Of a stretch of 29,893 bases of DNA, positions 17,730 through 26,953 are shown piece after piece; position 1 is the stretch's first letter; each line of letters starts with the position of its first letter. The stretch is from Chara braunii (taxonomy: Eukaryota > Streptophyta > Charophyceae > Charales > Characeae): the NCBI GenBank assembly GCA_003427395.1, contig BFEA01000209.1, forward strand, positions 1,069,829-1,099,721, written 5' to 3'. The notes under the pieces were generated by a model. The model was not told where the DNA came from. It ran no database searches and saw nothing but the letters and a program-made list of their open reading frames with translations. A program made the position numbers and the translations under genes.

Positions 17730-19778
17730 AAGGGCTCAGGAGATGGTCAAATGGAATATCTCGTAGGGTCTGGGGTTCTTGTTTCGAAGTAGGGGGTGGA
17801 AGGCATCAAAGGACTCTTTGCAAGGATAGAGAGGGGATAGAATAGGGTTGTTCAACGAGTTCCGGTTAGGGGGAGCCCTTAACAGATGCGATTGGCGTTG
17901 GGTAGTTGGTTGTCCAATGGGTACCGGCTGTTGAGGGCGACCTTTAGTGCGACTGGCGTAGGCCAGCGTTGTTCACTTCCTTGATGACGGAGATTGGAAC
18001 TCCTGTGGGGGCAAGGAGTTTCAGGGTGGTTATGGTGCCTGCCCCCTGCAGAGATAAGCTATTCCCTGGGCTCCTTACGAGGACGGAGTTGGGATTTCTC
18101 TTCGATGATGGAGGTGGGATTTTTTCAGGTCGTCTGTCTCAGGGCTTGCTAGTTTTTCATTTTTGTTCTATCCTTCGTCAGAAGGTTTGCCAGAGGACTG
18201 TTCAGAAGTTGCTTTGTAGCTATGGCCGGGTACTGGCTCCGACATCTTAAAATTTCTCCCCCCAAAAAAAAAACAAAAAACCCCTAACGGGACAGCTTGT
18301 GGAGCTTTTGGGGACCTGCTTTGAAGTACGGGGCCAGGGGCATCAAATGATTCTTTACAAGGATGGAGAGGGGGAGGAAATAGGGCTGCCCGATGGGTAC
18401 CGGCTAGAGGGGCCTCTTATCAGATGCGATTGGCGTTAGGTAGTTTATTCTGGCTGATGGGTACCGACTGATGAGAATGAACTCTGGTGCGATTGGCGTT
18501 GGGTTGTGCTAGATCACCACCTCGATGACGGAGACTGGGACGCTTATAGGGGCATAGAATGTCAGGGTGATGATGGTGATCGGTCCCCGCGGAGAAGAGG
18601 TTCTCTGAAGTTCTTCCCGATGACGATGACGGAGTTGGGAAGGACGGAGGGGATTGGGATGGAGGAAGTTGGGAGTCGATGCGATTGGCGCTGAAATTTC
18701 GGCAGGTACCGGCCACTTGCTGCTAACTTCACCCGGTTCAGTCTGCGCTTCTTCCCTTCGACGATGGAGGCAGGATTGTTCTGTGGGGCTTTTTTCAAAA
18801 AGAGAGGTTGAGTGGGAGGTTGAGTGGGATGAATAGATGGATGGATACGAAGCGTCCTACTAGTGAGGGGCCTAGCTGGTAGGATGGAAATAGGGTACAA
18901 CAGCAGTGAAGATGGTGGCTCTGCTGCAGTAAGTCTTGCCGAAGTAAGACAAAGAGGATGATGGGGGGTTTCTGAGTTGGTCTTCGAACTTTGCCTAATT
19001 GGAAGCTTCTGTAGTGATTGTCTTAGTATATTAAATTCTTCTTCGCCCCGGATCTAAATCTTTCAAAATTCGTTCAAATTCAAAAAAAGTCGATTGATGT
19101 GAACTTCTCAGAAAAGGGGTGAGCGGGATAGGTAAATGGTTGGATATCAAGCGTCCTCCTAGTGAGGGGGTTAGCTCATAGGATGGAAATAGGGTACAAC
19201 AGCAGTGGAGATGGTGGCTCCGCTGCAGTAAGTCTGGCCGGAGGGAGGTAAAGAGGATTGAAGGGGGGTTTCTGAGTTGTTTTCTGAATTTTGCCTAACC
19301 CTGTAAAAAATGGTAATGACACAAGAAGAGAATAAGGAGAGTGGGAGAAGATGGTGGGTTATCATGCGTCCTACCAGTGAGGGGGCTAGCTGGTAGGATG
19401 GGAATATGGTATAGCAGCAGCAGAGATGGTGGCTCCGTGCAGTCAGTCTTGCCGAAGGGAGGTAAAGTGGATTGATGGGGGTTCTTCTGAGTCATTTCTG
19501 AATCATGAAGTTGTCATAGGCATGTCTGAAGTAGCTCTAATTCGCTGAGTCAAAGCCGGGTGATGGCCCCGGTATCTCAATTCTCAATTTCTATTCTTAG
19601 GCCAATTGGAATTTTCTAGTAGGTTTCTAGCCTCAATTCATGGAATTTTTTTGACGAGTTTTCTGAAGGTACTCGTTATGGGACGCTGGGCCCGGTTCCC
19701 AGTTCGTGCCAATTTGTGAGGATATGGTTGTCTCTATGGGACGCTGGACCCGATTTCCAGCAGGTGTTGCTCCCCACC

Positions 19779-19805
<27 letters not shown>
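17730..19805 (+). mobile_element. Second modular retroposon nest, plus strand, ending in A27
   Basis: In order it holds module A/B copy C (17740-18180), a tail with A-rich end (18215-18282) and module A/B copy D (18285-18790). Three E modules follow (18800-18990, 19110-19290, 19320-19500), then the GGGTGATGGCCCCGGTATCTC tail (19549-19580). Two direct copies of a TATGGGACGCTGGRCCCGRT segment lie at 19677-19696 and 19735-19754, and A27 at 19779-19805 ends the nest. It is joined at its A tract to family X unit II at GTAAAGCGG. The same place in units I and III reads GATCAGTAAA. No reverse transcriptase frame is present. The left boundary is uncertain. Confidence 0.65.
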
Positions 19806-19810
<5 letters not shown>

Positions 19811-21745
19811 GCGGTAACTGGTTGGGACTGCCCGTATTTATCAGCAAAGATTGTTGGTGGCGGTTGAGGTTGACTTACCTCTACTAAGCATAAGTAGGGA
19901 CAGAGGTTTGTCACGTCACAAATGCCTGAAACAGTGCAGGGTTGGAGCTCGTGGTGCTATTGTCGAAGTTGGTGTTGCTGTTATTTGTACCAACAGGTTG
20001 TTGCTGCGACAACACTTGGGTGTTGTTATTGCTGCAGTTTTTTTTTTAATCTGGGGTACTGTGTTGCTACGGCTAATATGAATGCTGCAGCCATTTTCGA
20101 ACGCAAACTGTTGCTGTTTTTCTACTCCCACCATCTCTGGTCATTTTCAAGTTGCGGGTGGTGCAGTTAGCCTATGAGTCACAAATGGTTGTTAGGTTCC
20201 AATACTACTACCTTTCAGGTTGGTGTTAGTGATTGTCACATTATTGTTGGTGTTGGTCCGTAATTGCTGCAAATTACTTAGACCAGCAATGTTGCTGTTG
20301 AGCCTGTTGTCACCTGGGTTAGGCTGGGTATCGACGACGGTTATTGCTGAGGGTGCAAACCGTTCAAGCGGTGGGTCGGAGATTGTCGGTAGTGTTGGGA
20401 TTTTGATAGTGTTGCGGCAACCGTGGTTTGTGGTTTTCGGTTCTGCGATCGGGTGCCATTGCAGGGCCCTCAGAATCAGAAGGCACCAAGGGTCTCTACG
20501 CCCGAGTGTGACTGACCCCTTCTTGTACTTTGAGAGACTAATACCCCTTTCTCTGCCCTTCTAATTCTCAGTCCGATCTAAAGGTTTGGGAGAGCAAGGC
20601 GGCAGGTAGGATTGCACCCGCAAGATCGGATCAAGGTCTTGTGGGGGGATTGACCCACCAATTGTGGCAGCTTTACCAGGGTTTAGGCGGGACCCTGCAG
20701 GCAGGCAACTTTAAGGCAGGCGGATGCGATTTCACTAGAATTTTGTAAGGCCGTATTAATGCTATGATTAGTTTGACCAACATGCATATCTTTTTCAAAT
20801 TTTGTTAATGATCTAAATTGGACTGAGGGAATCTACTATGCTTATCTTAATTCATCTGCGTGAACTAGAAGTATAGGATGTTCGCTTGTGATGGTTTGAA
20901 TAGACCAGAGCAGATGTTGTTGCAACTGATCTGAATGCTTTGCTGTCGTAAGTCCAGTCATATGCCTGCTGAAAATGTCAGACTTGTCTCCTCGCGGGAC
21001 AAGTCTTGGGAGTGCTTTGCTTGGCTTACCCGCTAAAAAAGCCAGACTTGTCTCCCCCTTGGGCAAGTCTTGGGAGTGCTTTTATCTGGCTTGCCTGTTG
21101 AAAATCCCAGACTTGTCTCCTCGTGGGAGAAGTCTTGGTAGTGCTTTTGTCTAGCTTGCCTACGAGAATTTCAGACTTGTCTCCTCATGGGACCAGTCTT
21201 TGGAGTGCTTTTGTCTCGCTTGCCTGTTGAAAATGCCAGATTAGTCTCCTCGTGAGACAAGCGTTGGGCGTGCTCTGTGTGGCTTGCCTGCTGAAACGGT
21301 CAGACTTATCTCTTAGTGAGACAATCTTGAGAGTGCTCTGTTGGGTTTGCTTGTTGAAATAACCGTACTTGTCTCCTTGTGAGACAGTCTAGGTGAGTGC
21401 TTCGATTGTCAGAATATGTTTAAATGAGAACAACTTGGGAAATTACAATTCAATTCACCTCTAAATAAGATACAGAATCCTTGCTCATAAACATGGGTTT
21501 GACGGGGACAAAGCATATGATGAAAATTTTGGCTAAAATAAATCTTCGGTTTGCATTGTTGAGTGGATCTCATCTTTGTTTTGCTCGCATATTATGCATG
21601 CTGATGATGAATCCTGTTTCGCTCGCCTGCTTTGTCATCTTTGAGATGGTAGATTAGTTTGTTAGTGTTCACCTTGTGCTTGAGCTATACGCAGGTAGTT
21701 TAATATTGTTACTAGCTGCTACCGCTAGATAGTTGGGAGTGCAAT
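19806..21745 (+). repeat. Family X unit II
   Basis: This aligns with unit III from 22828. Both share GTAACTGGTTGGGACTGCC-like text, GGTTGACTTACCTCT, CACAAATGCCTGAAACA, a TTGCTGC-rich stretch, GTGTTGTTA, GCGGGTGGTGCA and GTTGGGTTCCAATAC-like text. They then share GGTGGGTCGGAGATTGTCG, GGCACCAAGG, GAGAGACTRATACCCCTTTC, the ~64 bp hairpin array and TTTAATATTGTTACT at the end. Identity is about 75-80% by eye. The left side seen in units I and III (before GTGATCAG) is absent, replaced by the retroposon poly(A). Short frames over the TGC-rich part (76, 82 and 114 codons) are Cys/Leu/Val repeats without a motif. Confidence 0.8.
20965..21410 (+). repeat. Seven-unit ~64-bp tandem array; each unit holds a hairpin (unit II copy)
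   Basis: CAGACTTGTCTCC-like starts fall at 20979, 21043, 21108, 21172, 21237, 21301 and 21365 (period 64-65). The consensus contains GACTTGTC, then TCCTCGTGG, then GACAAGTC, a perfect 8-bp stem with a 9-base loop, and then TTGGGAGTGCTTTTGTCTGG and CTTGCCTGTTGAAAATG. Later units have lost some pairs. The period is not a multiple of 3, so the array cannot code for a simple protein repeat. Confidence 0.88.
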
Positions 21746-21894
21746 ACGGAGTTGATCTCCATTAACTCGACAGGTGGCTCATCGCTACCTGTGAATACTT
21801 TCAGACATCTTGAGCTTTATCAACGTCTGCTATCGATTGATAGCGGGCCGGTTTGTGACTCAACCTTCACCCTTCTTATCATTAATGCTTGAAT
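21746..21894. other. Junction between family X units II and III
   Basis: Short unmatched stretch. CTACCTGTGAATACTT and TATCGATTGATAGCGGG include small inverted repeats such as GCTATCGATTGATAGC. No gene. Confidence 0.4.
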
Positions 21895-24800
21895 GTCAGA
21901 ACCTTGTAGTCGAACATAGGATTCGAGGTGCAGAAGTAGGAAGGGGAAAGGATCGAGGAGTGAGGAGGTTGAAGAGGGGTAGTACGTACCTGATGATAAT
22001 CGGTAGGTACGCAAGCGTAGGTCGGATGCTGCAGCGAGAATATGGGCGACATCGGATCTGCGCTTGTTTCAGACAATACAAGGAGAGGAGGTGATGCACA
22101 CAATTCTCGACCATAATGATCGAGGAAGGAATTGGATTCGAAGTTATATTCTACTGTCGCGGTCGGAGCATGTTATTGGGAGTCAGAAGAGGGGGGAAAG
22201 AGGTAGAGAAACAAAAGTGTAGTCGAAGTGAGGAAGGAGAATAGTTTTGGGAAGAAAAGCCGATGGACCAACTTGTTTGGTAGTGATGCATGATCGTTCT
22301 TAGTTTGTGAGGTGGCTTGTCCATGAATGAGTTTGTTTCGCCTGCAATCCCGTATGATTGTTTATCTGAAGTAGCTGGTTTGAAGTTTACCAAACTTTCA
22401 CGTTGTCTTATTTATCAGCCACGGCCAGAACCCCTCTAACGGGCATAATGGTATGACTGGTGTGACCATAGTCGTGGTCTGTTGAACGGGAAGGGAGAGA
22501 TCTCAACGAGTGTCTGCACATGCTTGCCTACATTTAAGGCAGCAGTGGAGTTTCATGCGCAGAAACTGTTATCTCACCACCTTGCTTTCATAGAAACGCG
22601 CTGTCCGGATCGGGTTGTAGAAGTGATTTTGCGACCGAGATATGAACTGTCGTAACTGTTGTTCAAAGGTCAACCTGAGGAGGTAATGACCTTGACCTCA
22701 ATGTAGTAGGAAACGCATTGTGTGGACAACGAAGACTAGACTGGATCTCTAGTAAGGTAATAAAAGAGGTAGGAAGAGTGGCATGATAAGGAAGATGGAT
22801 GCGGGGGAGCGTGAGGTTAGTGATCAGTAAAACGACAACTGGTTGAGACTGCCTGCATTTATTAGGCAAAGGTTGTTGGTGATGGTTGGGGTTGACTTAC
22901 CTCTGCTGCGAGGAATTTGAGTTTGAGCGTGCCTGTTTGGATCCGAAAGATGTTGAGCGAAGCGTAACTAGGTACAGAGGTTTGCGGCGGCACAAATACC
23001 CGAAACAACGCAGGGTTGAAGTTTTTGTTGCTACTGTCAAAACCGATACTACTGTTACTTGTACCAAGGGCCCAACGGGTTGTTGCTGCTACAACACTTT
23101 GGTGTTGTTACTGCTGTTGGGTCTTTCTTGTCAGGGGTACTCTGTTGCTAGTAACTTGCTACGGCTCGCCTGTGCGCTGCAACCATTTTTGGGAGGCGAA
23201 CTCCTGCTGTTTTTCTGCTACTGCTACCGCTGGCCATTTTCAAGCTGCGGGTGGTGCAACTAGCCTATGAGTTCCAAGTGTGGTTGTTGGGTTCCAATAC
23301 TTCTGCCTTCCGGGTTGGTGTCAGTGATTGTCACGTTATTGTTGGTGCTCGTCCCTAGGTTCTGCAAGTTACTTAGACCAGCAACGATGCTGCTGTCACC
23401 CAGGTGTCGACGGTGGTTACTCCTAAGGGTGTAAACTGCTGCAACGGTGGGTCGGAGATTGTCGCTACAGTTGGGATCCTGATAATGGACCTGATAGTAT
23501 TCCAACATCCGTGCTCTATGGTTTTCAGTTCGCCGATCGGCTGCCATTGTGGGCCCCTCGGGATTGGAAGGCACCAAGGCCCTCTCCGCACAAGTCTCAG
23601 TGACCCCCTCTTGTTCCTTGAGAGACTGATACCCCTTTCTCTTCCCTTTTCATTCTCAGTCTGGTCTAAAGGTTTAGGAGAGGAATGCGGCATGTGAGAT
23701 TGCAACCCATAAGACCACATGAAGGCCCTGTAGAGGGGTTGACCCATCGATTGTGGGAGCTCTCACGGGGTTCAGGCGGCATCCTGTCAGGTTTGACCCA
23801 TCGATTTAGGAGGTTCACGTGACTGCGCAAGAATTCCATATACCCCTATTTATGTTACCCTCTACTTTCGTTTTGACAGGTTTGACTAGCATGTACATTT
23901 TTTTTTTTTTTTTTCAGAATTTTAATTGGACTGGGGAATCCACTATGCTTGCCTTAATTCATCTTCCAAAACCGAAAGTACATGGTGTTTGCTTGTGATG
24001 GTTTGAATGGACCTGGGCGAATGTTGTTGCTATTGATTTGAATGCTTTGTAGTCTTAAATCTAATCATATTCTTGCTGAAAATGTCAGACTTGTTTTCTC
24101 GTGGGATAAGTCTTGGGAATGTTTTCTTTGGCTTACTTGCTGAAAAAGTCAGACTTGTCTCCTTGTGGGACAAGTTTTGGGAGTGCTTTTGTCTGACTTG
24201 CCTGTTGAAAATGTCAGACTTGTCCCCTCGTGGGAGAAATCTTGAGAGTGTTTTTGTCTCACTTGCCTGTTGAAAATGTCAGACTTGTCTCCTAATGAGA
24301 CAAGTCATGAGAGTGTTTTTGTCTCACTTGCCTGTTGAAAATGTCAAACTAATCTACTCGTGGGACAAGTCTTGGGAGTGCTCTGTGTAGCTTGTCTGTT
24401 GAAAAGGCCAAACTTGTCTCCTCGTGGGACAGTCTTGGGAGTTCTGTATTCGGTTTGCTTGTTGAAATAGTTGTACTTATTTCCTAGTGAGACCGTTTAC
24501 GTGAGTGCTTTGATTGTCTCCAATTTGAGTGTATATATTTGAATAAGAACAACTTGGGAATTAGAATTCACCTCCAAATAAGATATAGGATCCTTGCCTT
24601 GAAAGAGGGGCTTGACCAGGACAAAGCACAGACGATGCATTTTGTTTCGCTCGCCCGTTTTGTCATATCATTGTGGGTAAAGTAGTCTATTAGTGCTCGC
24701 CTTGTGCTTGAGCTATACGCAGATAGTTGTTATTTTTCTGTTCTTGCATTTATCGTTTACAAATCTTTTGTTTTAGTCGAGTTTTGATTTACTTCTTAGC

Positions 24801-25140
24801 TTAGTATAAGTTTTGGAACTCTCCTGTCTAAGAAAGATGTTGTCGAAATTTTTTCTAAGTTTAGTTTGTCTTGGGAGTTTAGTTTGTCTCCTTCATATTA
24901 TTTTTAGCTTGTCTCCTTGAGATTTCTCTTCGAATATAGGAATGTAAAAGTTCTAGAAGCATACTTCCCCAGAGAAGATGTTGTCGCAACTTGTACTAAA
25001 TCTAGGGAATTAGTGAAATTTAGATTTTATTTCCCGATTTCTACATGATAGATATTCTGCGAGCACACTTCCTTAAGGGAAGTGCTACCCAATCCTTTGT
25101 TAGTTTAATATCGTTACTGAACACTACCACTAGATAGTCA
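21895..25140 (+). repeat. Family X unit III, the most complete copy
   Basis: The left part (21895-22930) matches unit I; the right part (22823-25140) matches unit II. The two overlap over GTGATCAGTAAA to TTACCTCT, so this copy carries the uninterrupted order. It includes the hairpin array (24070-24485), a T18 tract followed by CAG (about 23900) and a ~370-bp stretch (24731-25100) not present in unit II. The end TTTAATATCGTTACTGAACA and CACTAGATAGT parallels 21700-21737. No reverse transcriptase, transposase or terminal repeat pair was found, so its class (large non-autonomous element or degraded LTR element) is open. Several 60-125 codon frames inside are not kept in units I and II. Confidence 0.75.
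24070..24485 (+). repeat. Seven-unit ~64-bp hairpin array (unit III copy)
   Basis: Unit starts fall at 24085, 24149, 24214, 24279, 24344, 24408 and about 24472. Units correspond one-to-one with the array in unit II. For example, unit 1 in both has the CTTTGSYTGGCTTAC-like end, and units 6 and 7 share the short GACAGTCT arm and TTGCTTGTTGAAATAG. The array therefore existed before the larger element duplicated. Units 2 and 4 retain nearly full or full GACTTGTC/GACAAGTC stems. Unit 1 has GACTTGTT with GATAAGTC, where G·T wobbles replace Watson-Crick pairs. Confidence 0.88.
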
Positions 25141-25145
25141 AAAGT

Positions 25146-25455
25146 TGTAGCGGACCCACCGGGTGTGGTGCTCCGCTAGTGACAGAGATGAAGATGGAGG
25201 AAGAAGGGGGAGCAAGATGGCACAACACAGCTCCCCACGCAAGACTCCAACGCACGTACTCCAAAATGTGCAAGTGAGGAATGAGACTGAAAACAGACAA
25301 TGGCTGGGGTATACCCCAGCGGACTGACGGGCCTGGACTGGACTGGCTGGTACCGACAGAGGTACCGGCCTGGACTGGCCTACCCCGAATATAACACAGG
25401 CCTGTGAGAACAGGCCAAGGGGCTGGTCTCATAGGCAAACCCGAGGTCCGCTACA
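25146..25455 (-). repeat. 3' long terminal repeat (310 bp)
   Basis: The segment starts TGTAGCGGACC (25146-25156) and ends GGTCCGCTACA (25445-25455), a perfect 11-bp inverted terminal repeat with the TG...CA ends of LTRs. The 5 bases outside differ (AAAGT on the left, CGATC on the right), so it is not a solo LTR with a target duplication. This fits a terminal LTR of an element running right. On the minus strand TTATATTC near 25387-25394, ~63 bases into the LTR, is a possible TATA box. An 18-bp perfect palindrome lies at 25303-25320. No classic purine tract borders it on the sense side; GCCGAGGATCG is the nearest. Without the 5' LTR in view the call rests on ends and position. Confidence 0.7.
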
Positions 25456-26568
25456 CGATCCTCGGCATGTGATGGATCGCCTAGATACAAACATGCTTCT
25501 GCCAAGAAGCGGAACTCTGCCAAAGAAAAGAAAACCTGAGTAGTCTAGGATGTGGAGCAAGCTCCATGCTGAGTCCATGCGATGCAACCTAGGATATAAA
25601 ATGTCACAAAACAGCAATGTCACAGCTAACAGCCTAAGTGAAAGTAGGAGCAACTAACTAACATACATGTCCTAGGAAAGCAAAAAGTAGTGACAACCAG
25701 ATCCTTGAATGTTGGAGGCACTAGCCTCTGTCAGGTAACAACTGACTAGTGTATAAGTCCTAAGAACAGCAAAAGCAGAACAGCTAAATCCTAGAAACGT
25801 CAGAGGCAGTAGCCTCAGTCTGAGAGCAACAAAGCAATCAACAAGACAACCATATGTCACATGAGAAGTGTGTCGCACACCAAAGGGTGGGATGGTCTCT
25901 GAGGGTGGCGAATGCAGCCTAGGGGTCGAAAACTCCTAAGGGCATCCACACATAGTGACAGGGGAAAACACATGTCATCAGGCTCAATGAGGGTAGGGAA
26001 CTGGGAGCGAACAGAACCAATGACCCTAACAGATAGACCATCATGGCGGGTAATGCTCGACTAAGGGGTGACCGCTATGGAGGGTCGACCATGCAAGGGA
26101 ACAAGGGAGCCTGGTATACTGGGCGCACCTAGATGAAGCATGCGGGGCTGCCTAACTAGGGCGTGAGGGTCGGCAAAGGGTAGAAAGATGATGGGTAAGG
26201 AAATCATGCAAATGACTCCTAAAGTGATGGAAGTCGGAGCTAGATCCGTAAGATGGGAAGTCAGGGCAACGCTACGGTCCCGATGCCTATGCGTATACCA
26301 AGGGAGAGCCCAACTCAGAGGAACCCGGCTAAAGGGAGACCATCATGCGACACAAGCAGGGTACTGTACAGGGTAGAGTGGTAAGAGAGTGGCGACGTCT
26401 GAAGTAGGCAGAGTTGATTGTGATGAAGTCCATAAAGCTGCCGATGACGTCCACGATGAGAAGTCCGGAATGCCGTCGAGGAAGAGCCGCAGCGTCGACG
26501 AGCTGAAGTAGCAAAACTGATGTGGATGGAGTACTGAGAAGTCAANGACGTGGGAAGGTAAGTCAGAG
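25456..26568 (-). other. Long 3' untranslated region of the gypsy element, with a duplication
   Basis: About 1.1 kb separates the chromodomain stop from the LTR, longer than in most chromoviruses. An imperfect direct repeat of ~70 bp lies at about 25668-25740 and 25764-25836 (96-bp offset), sharing CCTAGGAAAGCAAAA-like, GGAGGCACTAGCCTC-like and GTCAGRTAACAAC-like text. Minus frames of 60-100 codons, and the 180-codon frame (26343-26885) that overlaps the chromodomain in another phase, show no domain. There is an ambiguous base at 26546. Confidence 0.55.
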
Positions 26569-26925
26569 TCAATCGTCGTATCGAGCAGGACGACGACGAG
26601 TGCACTGTGGACGCTCAGAAGCATCCGGCTGCTGCTGAAGGTCTGCCTCAGATGGAGCAGGCTCAACTTCAGCGGTCTCCTCAGTTGAAGGAGAAGGAGG
26701 AGGGTCAGTGGGCTGAGGAGGAGCAGTGAACCCAGCACGACGAGCACGGTCATAGGCACGCACCAGCATGCGAGCGTGCTCCAAGTGCTCGAGGGGCTCC
26801 CAGGTAGCCTCCTCATCAGGGTAACCCTTCCAACATACGAGATACTCGACGTGGGGAGGGTTGTCGTCGGTGACTCGGCGACCAATGATGTCTGAAACGA
26901 GGAACTCCTCGTGGCCGTCCACCAT
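26569..26925 (-). CDS. Chromodomain tail of gypsy Pol (integrase C-terminus)
   Basis: 118 residues from ATG. Residues ~8-58 form a chromodomain: FLVSDIIGRR, then VEYLVCWKGYPDEEATWEPL and EHLEHARMLV. The W-K-G-Y and T-W-E-P-L signature is plain, and the aromatic positions that cage methyl-lysine (F or Y near the start, W in CWKG, W in TWEP) are present. In chromoviruses this domain is fused to the end of integrase and guides insertion to heterochromatin marked by histone methylation. A Pro/Glu/Ser-rich tail follows. Upstream in frame is AERPYERPPPI, the usual link from integrase, but the integrase itself is gone. RNase H ends only ~28 bp away in another phase. It would not be translated as a separate protein in an intact element. 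Confidence 0.88.
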   Translation of the reverse strand: MVDGHEEFLVSDIIGRRVTDDNPPHVEYLVCWKGYPDEEATWEPLEHLEHARMLVRAYDRARRAGFTAPPQPTDPPPSPSTEETAEVEPAPSEADLQQQPDASERPQCTRRRPARYDD

Positions 26926-26953
26926 GATGGGTGGAGGGCGCTCGTATGGTCGT

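Noticed and set aside
16427-19890. A ~100-bp target-site duplication flanking the second retroposon nest
   Set aside because: 16427-16530 and 19803-19890 are related but only ~70% alike, like other family X copies. They are better explained as parts of two separate units.
24073-24273. Repetitive protein encoded by the 64-bp array
   Set aside because: The 64-65 bp period is not a multiple of three, and the corresponding frame is not open in the other array.
25146-25455. Solo LTR
   Set aside because: The five flanking bases differ on the two sides (AAAGT and CGATC), and gypsy coding sequence follows in the right order and strand.
26343-26885. 180-codon minus-strand frame as a gypsy protein
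   Set aside because: It overlaps the clear chromodomain in another phase, has ambiguous bases, and shows only Leu/Ser-rich low-complexity sequence.
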